64,000 nt of DNA from the NCBI RefSeq assembly GCF_048771995.1, contig NC_133032.1:30343501-30407500 (forward strand), given 5' to 3'. This document shows, one piece after another, positions 51,490 through 63,700 of this stretch (position 1 is the first letter of the stretch; each line of letters begins with the position of its first letter). The stretch comes from Taeniopygia guttata (Eukaryota > Chordata > Aves > Passeriformes > Estrildidae). Both the position numbers and the translations under genes were made by a program. Below the pieces are notes generated by a model. The model made no database searches and was not told the DNA's origin. It worked only from the letters and a program-made list of their open reading frames with translations.

Positions 51490-54400
51490 CTATTCCACAG
51501 CCTCTGGGATTTCTCTGTTGTCCACAATAAGGGTATGAATAATTCCTTCCTTTCGCTTCCCACTACTGACAGCCTTAATGCAACAGCTATGATCAGCAAC
51601 AGTGAAGTGAGTTTCAGTCCCATCTTCCACAAATTCACCCTGAGAGAAAGGAAACAAGAATAAAAACAGAAAAAACAAGACATATGATATTTTAATAAAT
51701 GAAAAGCTTGAATGCATCAATGTCAAGATCACTTGCAGTTGCCACAGTTTCAGCAGCTTTAGGTACCTGTGACAAACACTGCCTGAAAGCTGAACAAAGC
51801 TGCTGAATCTCAGGCAGGGCTCTGTCGAGGTGCCTAGTCAAAGATTTGTGGGTATCAGATGATGATGAAAATGTCACACAATCAGAAATTGAAAGGTTGG
51901 AATTGGTGAATCAAACTGATTCACGTCAGTAAACAAAACCAGAAAAGGCAGCGTCCTGCCAAGTTGTGCAGCACAGCCAGTAGGTGCCACACAAACCTAT
52001 GCTCAAGTGGCAGTGAAAGGTGAAGTGTTGAGGATGCCTTCTACAGCAGATCCCTGAACTGAGTACAACAGTTGTGAATCTTGGATACACATCTCCTCCT
52101 GCAGTTCTGTAATTTCCTGTTAGAGATTTTGCCAGGCATGGCTGTGTTTTTGTCATGATGTTTGTCACAGCAGAACTATGTGTGCTGCTCTAAAGGAAGC
52201 ACAGTTTGGCACTTAACCTGCACTCACAGCTTGCAAGGACACCACCTCTGAGTGCTTTCAGTACATTGTAGAAAAGGATAAGCCATCAGGAGCAAGAAGC
52301 CCTGATTTACTGGAAGAGGAGGCTTCTTCCACTGATTACTAAGCAAACATTTGGTGAATCTTTTCATCCTACTCTCAGGTGTAGCAGAACTGTTGATTTT
52401 ACCATTTGTACTCATCCAGGGGCTTCCTTGTGGCAGCAGTAACAACTCTGACACCCTCTGGTGAGAAAGCACATCCTTCAAGAATGGGGAAGCCTACTTG
52501 GTGTGCATTTTGAGAGTCATCATAAGCAGAAAAACACCAAACAGATTAAACCACCCACCTGCCAGCCTTCTCTGGAAATTAATGCAGATGTGATCAAGAT
52601 AAAATATTTGACTTGTTCCAATGCGGCTCTTAAGCCCTAAGTATTAGGAACATCTCAAGATGGCAAAAAACATGTGTCAGGCTACATATGTTCAACTTTC
52701 AGTGACAACTATTATAAGCAGGTTTGGATGCAGTGGCTCTACACTCTGCATCAAACTCAAATCCTTCCCAATCTCCAGGAAGTTTTCTCCCTAAAAACCC
52801 TGCACAACTGACTCAAATTGATTTTGTTTGTCTAAAAAGGGTAAAGAAAAGCATAATTTATCCTTAAACTAGCAGATGTTAGACATATGAAATACAGCCC
52901 ATTACAAAATTCAGTGAGGGTCATTTGGAACAGACCAGGAGCATCCTGCCTGCCTTGGCCTCTTTGGTAAAGGGAGATAATGTGTGCTTTGGATACATAT
53001 CCATAGCCTGGGAAGAGCCTTTGGAAGGGATCACATACCGCCGTTTCCATTTTTTGACCGTTGCACCACACATCCATAGTGTCCTTTTCTGTGAAGGAAA
53101 AGGAAAACAAGGTAGAAAGAACAAGGTACTTTTTTTGTCCCTACTAACAAGGATCTAGGGATTTTAAAAATCTACTGTGGAATTTTACTTTCAATTCCCA
53201 AGTGAAGTTCCTAAGTAGCTACAGGGTTTGTTCTCACAGAGAGAGAGGAGGCTCTGTCATCAACTTTTGCTTTGAAGATACACTTTTACCCCTCCCTAAC
53301 CCTGGCTATTAACACTGTGTTGTTCCGAATAGTGCCAGAGATACTGACAGTCTTAAACTGAAAAAATAAAGACAGAAAAGTGAAGTAACTTCTGCTAATT
53401 ATTTGAGTGCTGGTTATTCAATAATGCTCTAACTCTTTTTCCAGGTCAAATTAATTAAAAAGTAGAATTATTTGATCCATCAAACTGCTTGTATTCTTAA
53501 TATTTCAAAAACACCACTTTAAATATCAATCTTAAGAATTTTTTGGACTTGAAACAGAATATTCTTTTTCTTCTCCCAGCATATCCTCCTTAAAATACTT
53601 TGCTGTAGAATTCCCTTTACTGACACTGTCTTTGACACATCAGCAGAGAGCTGAACCCTGCTTGCCTTTCCAGTAAGCATAGGGATATTAAAATTCTGTG
53701 AAGACTTATCTGTTTCTGGCACTAAAACTGTCTTTCTTCATTGCTTCCCTTCATCTTAGGGCAGTTCATTCTGTCCTGAGGTTTAAGAAGAAATCATAGT
53801 CTGAGATCTCTTGTCTCCAGCTCTAACCATACAGCAATACCCAAGTGGAAGTTTTCCCACTAGATGCCACGGACAAATTCCTCAAGGGATCATCCCTTTC
53901 TCCCACCTGCTTGTAATGTAACTGGGAGAGAGGGGGCAGAAGAGAAGCAATGTATTGGTAATTGTAATTTACCACTAAGAAAGTGAAAGAACATCACTGG
54001 AGGGTTTTAGTTTAATTTTGTACATAGGAAGTGATACAGAAAAAAGGATGTTCATCAATCTATCAAAAATGTGGAATAACATTGTTGCACTTCAGATGAA
54101 GACTTCTTGACCATGGCTGATGATTTTTGGAAGGAAAGCCTGGTTACCTGCTGAACAAACTTAGACCCACATGAGGTTTGATCACAATGAAGGTAAAATT
54201 TTAACAGTCTTCACCTGAAGAACTGCCTTGCTAGGGCAGCTCTGTGGATGCAGCAGCAGTAACGTCTCCCAAATCTAGACCACACTGCTGTAGACTCACA
54301 CATGTATAACAAGTCATTACTTTTCAGACTATCGTTGGCATCTCATTCCAAATTTCCACATCCCCCAGGATTTTATACTGCATCAGAGCTACCCACTGAA

Positions 54401-55913
54401 CTGTGCTTTCTCTTAATTACCAGTTTTTAAATGCACAGAAGTTTATTCAAAGGCAGCAACATATAGTCACTCACTCAGTGTTTACTTACCTAGAACAATT
54501 CTATAGTCTGTACCTCCCAAGTTCAATATCCAAGTATTGGTTGTTTTTAACCTGTTCTCTATATACTGCTTGAGACTCTTTCCATTGATCTCCAAAGTAT
54601 ATTCATATGCAAAGCCACTGACTGCATCAATGTTAATAGCAGCTTTAGTTTTAGTAGCTCCAACAGTGAATGTTTCTTTACCCACTAATTTAAACATCCA
54701 TTCTCTTCTTATTTCTTCCTGTAGGAAAAAAACAAAACAAAACAAAACACAGTGGGTATTAATTGAAAAACCTGAGTGCATGTTTTAATATTAAAAAATT
54801 GAACTGGAACTCGGGAGACAGCTCAGTACTGAACTACTGTTGGGGAATGAATGCATACATGGTGCTTTGTATGCACAGAGTGCCTCTGCCCAAGGACAGC
54901 AAAGCACTTCATGAATACTCACACCTTAATTGGAACTGAAAAAAAAAAAAGAATTATGCATGTTATTGAATTAGGTAATTAACTGAATGTACCTCACTCG
55001 TATTTATTAATCTTTTGTTTGTTGTGATGTGTGTTGCATGGAAGTGCACTTATATAATCTGTATCACAGTGAATTTTGAGCACATAGCAATTTCACCTTT
55101 CCATCAACATAGACAACACGCTTTCCTGAAGTGGTCCCATGTTCAAATTCAATCTTATGAACACCATCACTTAAAGCTACTTCCCAAACAGCCACCAAAT
55201 CTGTCATCTTCTCTAGGTGGCTGTACCGAGACCTAAGGAGAAACCAACAAAGTAAATTAATTGTTGTTGAAAGTTCAAGTCCTGATGTCTGCAGTTCAAA
55301 GCTTTACTGCTTCTTCTGCTTTTGTATTTGCACTTTTTGAAATACAAAATGAGAACTGAAAGAATACACTTACAGAACTGCCTATATTTTAATGTTTTTC
55401 AGACATTCAAATATGACAAAACATCACAAAATATAAACAGTTAAACAGACTGATTTTGACAAACAGTACAAAGACACAGCTACTCATCTAACCTCTAAAA
55501 CTCCCATTTCAGCTGACAATAGGTAACAAAATTACATTTAGTTTTAAGATACTCCTGGACAGTTCTGTTATTTCTTGGTAGGCATTAAAATATATTATTT
55601 GATTTGTGTCAAAGAAAGTGTTTCAGCTTTTTAGACTTGAAAAAATAATCTAAAAACTATTTCCTGTATTAACAGATTTGTCTCTAATCTCATAAGCACT
55701 ACCTACATCATTCAGATATTCAATGCTGCACAGACAGACACAGGGGAATGGATCTGGCAAGATATCCTTTTATTCAAGTGATTTTTAAAGTTTAGATACA
55801 GTCATAAGTGACCACTGGAACTGTGGATATCTTTCCAAATCTGCTCATATCACAGTTCTGATTCTTTACCTTACTTCATCGTCACAGACAGTAATCTCCT
55901 CACCGGATGCCAT
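51490..55913 (-). CDS. FAIM: Fas apoptotic inhibitory molecule 1 (FAIM), complete coding region, 5 coding exons
   Basis: FAIM is a small cytosolic beta-rich protein known to protect cells from Fas-induced death and, in its long neuronal form, to modulate neurite outgrowth and caspase signalling. The minus-strand coding exons are 55870-55913, 55097-55232, 54490-54718, 53039-53088 and 51490-51639, joined by GT-AG introns of 637, 378, 1401 and 1399 bp. Phases agree at every junction and give 202 aa ending in TAG. Exon 1 encodes the long-form leader (begins MASGEEITVCDDEV). Exon 2 carries the short-form start MTDLVAVWEV at 55207, giving 179 aa, the usual FAIM-S length. Recognisable family stretches are KIEFEHGTTSGKRVVYVDGK, EWMFKLVGKETF, FAYEYTLEINGKSL, DTMDVWCNG, FVEDGTETHF and the C-terminal SSGKRKEGIIHTLIVDNREIP. 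No frameshift or internal stop is seen. CEP70 lies divergently upstream. The exon 1 donor is AAG|GTAAAG; using GTAAGG five bases earlier would break the frame. Identity is very sure; isoform use is inferred. Confidence 0.96.
51692..52500 (-). pseudogene. Possible decayed coding segment in the FAIM intron before the last exon
   Basis: On the minus strand, this intronic stretch contains several protein-like open segments in changing frames: residues around LSHQRVSELLLLPQGSPW (to 52481), then FTDVNQFDSPIPTF (near 51910-51950), and SLTRHLDRALPEIQQLC with AFRQCLSQVPKAAETV (51692-51877). They are interrupted by stops and frame changes. The third segment in particular has an amphipathic, gene-like composition. 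I do not recognise the parent protein. It could be an old retrocopy or gene fragment, or chance open frames in intron DNA. No poly-A tail or flanking duplication was found. Confidence 0.27.
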
Positions 55914-56665
55914 AGAAGCCAAAAGAGCTTTTAATCCAATTAGCAGCAAGAAAAAATAGAAAAGCAGAATAGTAGGAGAGAAGTGCTGAAGTCTAAAGTT
56001 TCACCATTTTCTCCAGCTAAGATAAAGGACAATTTTTAAAAGCATCATTAACTCGCGTGCAGTGCTGTGATAAATATGATAAAATAAAAACACTTAAAAT
56101 ACAACCATCTTTCTCTAAAACAGAAAGGCAAGCGTATTTTAAAAAATATTATATTTTACAAAACCAAGTAAGTGCTAGTAAAGTGTCCTACCTTTACTAG
56201 CTGCTCATAACTTTGTCAGTTACTGGACAGAAAAATGGGCTGCCTGATTTGTGAGACAAAGCTTAGAAGTTAACAACTTGACCAAAGCAGGAACCTAATC
56301 CAGAGCTGCCCATCTCAGTCCCAGACCGTAATGAAACTGGGATTAGAAATAGCACAGGCAGTAATTCCACCTCCTCCCTTTTCTAAGCAACTGTAGCAGC
56401 TTTCAACAAGCACACTAGTAAATTTGACCTGGCAAATGAGTCACAAAATCTATGTGACCCACAAGGAACTAATTTCTTACACGATGGTGTTTTATAACCA
56501 CCAGTTTATAATGTATTTTCTTCACTCATTAATTTCATCATTATCTGTCTTGTCTGTACCTATCAATAAACAAACAGTGCTAACAAATGCCGAGGGGATT
56601 GTTTTGGCCACTCCTGAAGTTTCTGGTTCCTGCGAAGGCAGCATCACCGGGCACACGGTGGGAAT

Positions 56666-56797
56666 CAGGCAGGGAATATTTCCCTGCTGTGCTCCAAGGA
56701 GCAGGCAGGGAATATTTCCCTCCTCTGTTCAAGAAGCAGGCAGGCAATATTTCCCTGCTGTGCTCCAAGGAGCAGGCAGGCAATATTCCTTGGCAGG
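56666..56797. repeat. 36-bp tandem repeat, about 3.7 copies, each with a GGAATATTTCC-type palindrome
   Basis: Units begin at 56666, 56702, 56737 and 56773 (36, 35 and 36 bp, then a partial unit). Each starts CAGGCAGG and continues (G/C)AATATT. Units 1 and 2 carry the 13-bp near-palindrome GGGAATATTTCCC; unit 3 has GGCAATATTTCCC and unit 4 the shortened GGCAATATTCC. CTGTGCTCCAAGGAG follows in units 1 and 3. It lies between the FAIM and CEP70 first coding exons, about 750-880 bp from each start. Confidence 0.9.
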
Positions 56798-56963
56798 GAT
56801 CAGCACTAGGGGCAACCTGGGGCACGCAGGCGATGCCAGGAGAGTCTCAGACACCCAGAGCCTCCATCACCCCGGGCAGGCCCCAGTGCTGCGGCGTGGA
56901 TTTTAGGCATCATTTAGGATCAATGCTGAAAAGGTTAAGAAGCATCCCAGAACACACAAATTC

Positions 56964-57033
56964 TTTTTTTTTTTTTTTTTTTTTTTTCCCTGAAATCATG
57001 GTAATGAAGCAATACATTTATTTCACGCCGAGC
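56964..57033 (-). repeat. Oligo(dT) tract next to an AATAAA signal: possible retroposed 3' end, minus strand
   Basis: On the plus strand, 24 T's (56964-56987) are followed by about 45 bp ending in ATTTATTTCA. Read on the minus strand this is GAAATAAATG, roughly 30 bases of AT-rich sequence, then a 24-base A tail: the layout of a polyadenylated transcript end copied into DNA. The sequence 5' of it on the minus strand (to about 57330) is moderately GC-rich and unrecognised. No target duplication was found, so a chance poly-T tract remains possible. Confidence 0.4.
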
Positions 57034-57359
57034 CCGAAGGCTGACCCCAGGCCCGGGGAGGTTGCTGAAGGCGATCCCACCGCGTCCCAAGGGAAAGCCG
57101 TGCGCTGCTCCAGAAGGGACACAGAGCAGCTGCACCCACCGCCTCCATTCACTGACCAGCTCAGCAGCCCAAGGCGGTGCTTGCTCCTTTACACGGAAGG
57201 GCTCGTTCTGAAAACCAGGCTGGAATTACAGCCCCCAGACCATCCACCTAATCCCGGCAGCGCTCATCGCCGTACCGGGAAGCGCAAACCGGACGCCAGA
57301 TGTGCCCCCACCATTACCGCCAGCAACGAGTTTTTCTCCATTTTTTCCCCGTCTTTAGT

Positions 57360-57720
57360 TTTTGCTTTCATTAGCCCCACGCCCGGCCGCTGCGCTCCTA
57401 CCTCCGCCCGGTCTCCTCCCCTCGCCTCCCGCGCCGCAAAATGGCGGCGCCCGCGCAGCGCCGCCCCCGCGCGCCGCCGCCGCCGCTCCGCTCCCGCCCG
57501 AGCGGCCCCGCGGCCTGAGCAGCGGCCCCGCTGCTGCCCTGCGGCCCCGCCATGACCGAGGTACCCCGCTGGCCCCGGGCGGCGCTGCTGGGGGGTTGGA
57601 GCGGGACAGAACGCGCTGGAGCGGGCCGTGAACCCCCGGAGCCGCCGCCGCCTCCCTGAGGGCGCCGCTCGCGGCGGGGCCGCGGCGCCCCGGGGGCGTT
57701 GGAGGGAACCGCGGGCCGGT
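57360..57720 (+). promoter_or_regulatory. CEP70: CEP70 CpG-island promoter and first exon
   Basis: GC-rich, CpG-dense DNA (GCGCCGCCCCCGCGCGCCG and similar) surrounds the CEP70 start at 57552, where GCCATGACC is a reasonable Kozak context, and extends into intron 1 after the donor GAG|GTACCC at 57561. No TATA box is seen. Because FAIM is divergent and only about 1.6 kb away, the island could also drive FAIM through an upstream non-coding exon; that part is inference. Confidence 0.8.
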
Positions 57721-60700
57721 GGTTCGCGTTTCCTAAACAGGCGGATTTAACTCATTGCGCGTGTTCTGCTTTCAAGTAGGGGTCAGGAAAACTGGTTCTA
57801 CTGTGTGGTGTTAAGTACGCATTTCCCCAGTGTGCTTTGCAGATCCTAGTGGAGTTTCTCACAAACCCTCCTGCAGTGGTCCCTTGGGGGTTTGGGGTTG
57901 TTTGCTTTAATTTGTGGACATTTGGTACTTTCTGCTGCACAGCTGATGCAAAGAACTCAGGTATCTGCCTTTTTCCCTTTCTCCCAATGCAGCAGGAGAA
58001 GGCAGAGTGGGAAAACTTAAACAGGATATTAATGCGTCATGGGTTGAAACCTGTCAGTCTTTCTGCCCCCCAAAGCTGCAGAGATATATCAGGTAAGGAA
58101 ATGTAATTTTTGTTTTTGGAAATAGTAACCCTAAGTTCATAAGGCATCTCCAAAGCTGTCACTTCCTAGTGGTGGCAAACAGGCAAATCTTCTTTGGCTG
58201 TTCAAACCCTTTCATTGTGACTTTGCTTATGTTCCTGTCTCCAGATATGATTGTCCTAGATCATCAGTCTTCTCAAGAAATAAGACTTGCGTTGCAAACG
58301 CTGGTGGAAGACACTGAGCGACAGCAAAAGGTGATGCAGGGACTTATGGAAGCAAATCGATGTCTTAGGTAAGACAGTGGAAGGAATTTACCTTCAGAGT
58401 AAAAATATTATCAGTGTGCAACTCCAGCCTGGTGGAGATCTTATCTCACCAGAGGCCTAAGACCTTTTTCCTGAGGTTATTGTTCAATATGCAACAATAT
58501 TGTCCCAGTTCCTTTCAAGCTCTCCCCTTGTTTCATCTGCTGCTTCTTCTCATATCACTGTATTTCCCACACCTGCTGCCACAGGATGTTATCAGAGGTC
58601 ATCACATAATGTCAGGCGTGTGCTTCCTGCACTGTCTATAGTAAAATGAGTTTAATTTTAAAGCAAGGATTCATTTCTTTTTTCAGAGATGTGGTACGAC
58701 TGGAACAAGGTCGGGCATCTCGGCAAGAGCAGCGGGCTAATGATTTGGAAAATGTGGTGAAGAACATTAAGGCCAAAATTTGTCAGCTGGAAGATGAAAC
58801 TATAGCTAAGGCATGCCAGCAACAGAACCAAGTCAAGGAACTTCAAAAAGAGCAACAGGCTTCACGGGTAATTTAGATAGTGCTGCCTGTGGATTCAAAC
58901 TTTTAACTTACAGAAGATCTCAAAATACTTACATTGATGTAAATAAACATGAATCTTGGGTCATAGGGTTAGTACACTGTTGATAGCTAAGTATTTTCAA
59001 ACTATGTAGAATTTTCTAGAAATAATTTTGAAAAATATCTGTATCTCTCTTGCACTGTCTCTTCAGCATGGCTAAAACCCAAGGGCTCCTGTTCCTTGGT
59101 TCCAGGTGTGTACCTGGGCTTGTATGGTACAGTCAGCGTGTGGGTCAGAACATTTCAGTAACGCTCCCGTTGCCTGTTCACAGGTAAAATACCAACAGCA
59201 GCAGGAAAAGCTGCAAGAACAGGAAGAGATTATTGCCCGCTTGCAGAAGGAGCTGAGGAGAGTTGGGAGGGAGGAGCAGCAGCGAGTTGACACTCAAAAC
59301 AAAATGTTTTGTCAGTTTTGCAGAAGAGCTCCCAAGTCTCTCCTGGATCAGCGGTAAGTGATTCTCTTCTACTGCTGAATCCCTGCAACAGTAAATGAAG
59401 AAACAGATTTCAATGTAATACTTCTCAATATTTATATGGGAAAAAAAAGTAATCTGGAGACTTTAGACGTACAAGATGAAATATATAGTCTTGTGAAGGT
59501 ATCTCAGTGCAGTGATATTTTTCTTTTGCGAAACTGTAAGCCAGATAAATCCATGGCAGAATTTTAACAATTGACACCCACTGCCCACACTAGATGTCAG
59601 CAAAGGGAAGGGAATGATTCGCTCTGTTCTGTAGCTGCAGTGGCTGGCAGCTAGCATGATCTCATCCTGAGATGCTGACATTTAAGTAAGTAAATTAAGT
59701 AAGTAAGTTAAAAATGAACAAACCCCCTCAACAAACAGCATCCTTAGCCCCCCCAAAAAAGAGCCTTTCCAGTTTTGGGAAGTGATGTTTGCAACTGCTG
59801 ACTGCAGGCTTGCTGTGAGCTTCCAAGTACTTTTGGGTGAGTTCCCAAAGTGTCACAAGGCTTGGTCTCTTGCTAGTAGGATTTCCGTAGCTCTGCTACA
59901 GTCAGACTTTTGCCAGTTCCTAGGCCTCAGGTAGCCATTGCTATATTGTGCTGATGTCACCTGGCTTTCAAGGCCTGGCCAGCAAAGTTTATCTGGGAAA
60001 CTTTTAAGAGGGATTGTATGTGCTCAGCTTTTTCCTTGAGCCCTCACTGTATCAGAGGAAGGATCACTAAATTTGGTTCCCTGTCGTCTCTCATCTGTCT
60101 CTCCAAACCAGACAATCTCAGAGTGTTCAAAACACTTTATTTTGACTGTGCCTCTCTGTTAATCTTGCTGGGTAACCACAGGCATAAGATGAGGACACTG
60201 GTGGGCAGATTTAACTTTTTTCTCCTCTTGAATATTTTGCTGCTTCTGAACTAGTACAGATTCAATGTGTCTACTTTTCCATTTTGGCAAAGTGTGACCG
60301 TGTTTTTCTGGTATGAGAGAAACTGCACTGTTTGGAGCAGCCAGTTCCAAAGTGTAGTGCAGTGTGTAAGCTGAGCTGTTCGTCTGGGTTGGTCACTGTA
60401 TGAGTTTTGTGAGAATATCTGAAATTCAAAATTAACATTTTTCCTTTCTTCAGGTACCTATGTCTAATTGATTATTATGAGTCTCAAATTAGTCAGATTA
60501 AAAAGAAGCTGAGGTAGGTCTCATTAAATGCCTTGTGGTTCTACTGTTCAAAATTTTTTTAGCCTTTACTGTTCTTAAATCTTATAGTGGTAAATACTCT
60601 GTGCTCCAAGTATCACTAGCATGTAAGAAACAACAAAGGGTTATGATGGTCATGGAAATTTAGATTTTTCCAGAAAATAACTGGCAGTCAGGTTAAGCAG

Positions 60701-63700
60701 CTTCTCAGTCAGGAGACCAGGATAATTGGGAGGCTTGGAGTATTCAGATACTTGAACTATAAGTCTGTCTTTCCTTCCTTTTTTTTCCTTCCCCTTTCTC
60801 TTGCCATGGTTCACAGGCAGAATTACTGCATTAGCTGTGCTCAGTTGATAGATCTCCCAAAACCAAAGGTTTTCAGCTCTGTCCCAGTGCCTCTCAGTGC
60901 CTGCATGGCACAAAGCAACAAATTGATACCTGAGACATTCCTATAGCTTGAGATTACTATTGAGAAAACTGAAATGGGATTTGCTTGTATTGGAGTTTCT
61001 CTTGTGGACGAGTGCACTTCATTAGCATATGAAACAGCTTTCCCAGAAATTAGAGCATGAATCTTAGGGCAGAATTTCTATTCTATTTACTTGGTAGTTC
61101 ATGGAAACATTATCATACATAATTGCTAACTAAACCAACGTAAATTTTTGAGCTAATTGAATTGCAGTAAGCTGAACCAATTTATTTTTCCCAATAGGCA
61201 ATATAAAAAAGATGAAGACGAAGTGCAGAGAGAAGTGAAAAACAAGGAAGATTTCTTAAATCTAGATGCTACTCCTAATTACAAAGCACTGCTCATGGTA
61301 TGGAACTTCCAAGAACAAGTCAGTGCAGATCTCTCAATGGTAACCCTTCAAGAACCACATCGAAACATAAACATGTTTGATTTCTGCCCTTTGTTCTTGT
61401 CACGTCTTCTGAACTTGGAGCCTCTGTGGGCAGAGTTCCCTGTCCCTGTACAAATATTCAGCAAAATGTTGTGAGTCTGCTGAGGATTGTAGAGATCTTT
61501 AGTCACAGTGCTCCACCTGGGGTCTTGGCCTCAGTCATCTGAGTTCCCATCCATGCTGTTTTGCTGTCCAGGCAATTGGGAACCCTTCTTAACATGTACA
61601 TGCTTTAAATTGTTGAAGCTTGTTCATTTTGGAAATGAGATCAATAGGAGCAATAACCCAGTCTATGTTTCAGTCTTTCCAGAAGCAACTTACTGAAACA
61701 AAAGCCAAGAATGAACAGCTTTTGTTTGAAAATAAAAATCTCAAGAAAAACTTGGAAATAAGGTGAGCAAGGATAAATATCATCCTTTGTAAGGCCATTT
61801 CAATAGACTTTGCTTTACAAGGCGCCAGCAATTGTAAAAGTAAAGTGTGAAGTCTGTGATCAAAGAAATGAGATATGGCAGCAACAGCCACACTCTTCTC
61901 CCTACACTGTTAATAGCAGCTGCTAATGGTTAGTTTGCTCTTTATTGCTGTTGTCATGTAGAAATGTAGCAGAATTTAATTTCCAGAATTTTTTGCTTGG
62001 ATAAATTTTATAGATACCTTCCAATGCAAGACATATAACGTGGTACTTTTTCTGTCTAGCAGGCCAACTGCACAGGAATTAAAATTTTACAAGCACCAAG
62101 TGAAGAAACTACAGAAAGCTTTAAAGAAAACTATCCAGTAAGTATATTCTTTCAGGGACTTCCATGAATCCTCTGGACTTCTGAAGGCAAGGTTACTCTG
62201 CAACCTGTCATGTAGAGAGCAGCTTATAGAGCATGTGCCTTATCAGCATTCTTTGGAGTCTGGCTATGGGCAGCAAGTGCTGCTGGACCTCTGAAGCCCT
62301 CTATTTCTGAAATGATGGCAGGGTCTCCAAATGGGGGCACAGCAGTGTGGGGTTTTTATTTCATTTTGTCTTTCTGGATTTGATTTGAATTCTTTTGCTG
62401 GCAGTATGTATAGGGCCATCTCTAGTTGCTTCCATATTATTCCATATTCCATTATGCTGCTTCCATAAGCTGTAAAGGAAGCAGAATTGTTCTCATTATG
62501 GATTATAAATGTGAATGTGTGAGTTGGCAAAATGTTGCAGCTACTGAAGTTATGACCATATTATTCTTAGAAACTGACTTTTTTTTCTGAAATATTGCTA
62601 AGAAAATACATATAGAAGATATAAAAGTTCTAGTACTAACAAAGTGTTTTTATCTGTAATTTCACTTAGTCATTTTTCCATGTGTATACTGAATGCTAAA
62701 TATTTTATAGCCTGAAACAGACATCCCTTAAACTTAAAAATAAATAGACATTTTGTGTATATTTAAATTGTCTATTCTCTCTCTTGTGCAGTAGGTATCA
62801 TTTAGATGAAAAGCAGTAGTGAACTTCGTATAATAAGCCAGGAAAGATGTTCCAGCAGAAGGAGATAACAACTGAGCTTGGAATTTGAGCCTTTAGAGTA
62901 AAATTCTGGGTTTTTGGTCTTCAGCCATAGTAGAACTCTGGCAACAGAAAAACTGGTGGTGTCCCTTCTAAATCAGCAAGCAGTCTGGCATAGCCTCAGC
63001 CTGAAGACTTGAGATAAATTAATGATACTTGCATTAGGTATTGTGTTGTCAATCTGTGTTTCTTGGGTCTGATGGAGTTCTATTGCCCAGCATCATGACA
63101 TGGGTATTTACTGTATGTCTGAGTTTAAGTGCTACACACGTGGTTCTTCCATCAAGTTAGAAGGTAGCATCTCCTGCTAAGGCTGCTTGTGTGACCCACT
63201 GTGTGTATTTTTGTGCAGATTTTCAGGGAACAGGACTGGGGAAAACGAAGAAGAAAAGAAAGACTCTGGGACAGTTGCAAGAGTGGATCAGCTGCAGGCA
63301 GATTGCCAGCAATACTTGCAGGTACCCAAATTGTGTCTGTTCTGCATGTTTCTAGCAGTGTTACAATGAAATATTATACATGTTCTGTTTAGCTGTGTCG
63401 ACTGGAGTGTGCTGGTCTGAGGCTAAGAATGCCTATCAAATCCTCTGTGCAAGATGAGTCATGTTCTGGATTTGGCAGTCAGTGTAGGCTGCTTCTTGTT
63501 CTCAGTGTAAACTACCTGAAAACAGAAAGGCAGCAGACACTAGGCTGGTAAATATTACTTAGCTGAAGTCTGTTCAGGATGGGGAATTTCAAGATACTTG
63601 GTGATAGTGGATTTTATTTTTCTTGTAATTAAAAAGCCTAAATACAATAAAACTTAGCAAACTGTAAATTATGGAATTTACAATGCCTCGAGTGGATAAA

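Larger units (their letters stand above)
55914..57551. other. Divergent FAIM-CEP70 intergenic interval
   Basis: These 1.6 kb separate the first coding exons of the head-to-head genes. They contain AT-rich DNA next to FAIM (55.92-56.55 kb), the 36-bp tandem repeat, the poly-T/AATAAA block and the CEP70 CpG island. 5'UTR exons of either gene probably lie here but cannot be placed without transcripts. No independent gene is supported; the long plus-strand open frame 56587-57555 runs through the tandem repeat and the poly-T tract. Confidence 0.7.

Noticed and set aside
56587..57555. 322-aa plus-strand frame upstream of CEP70
   Set aside because: It reads through the 36-bp tandem repeat and the poly-T tract and ends in the CEP70 first exon in another frame; the openness is an artefact of these sequences.
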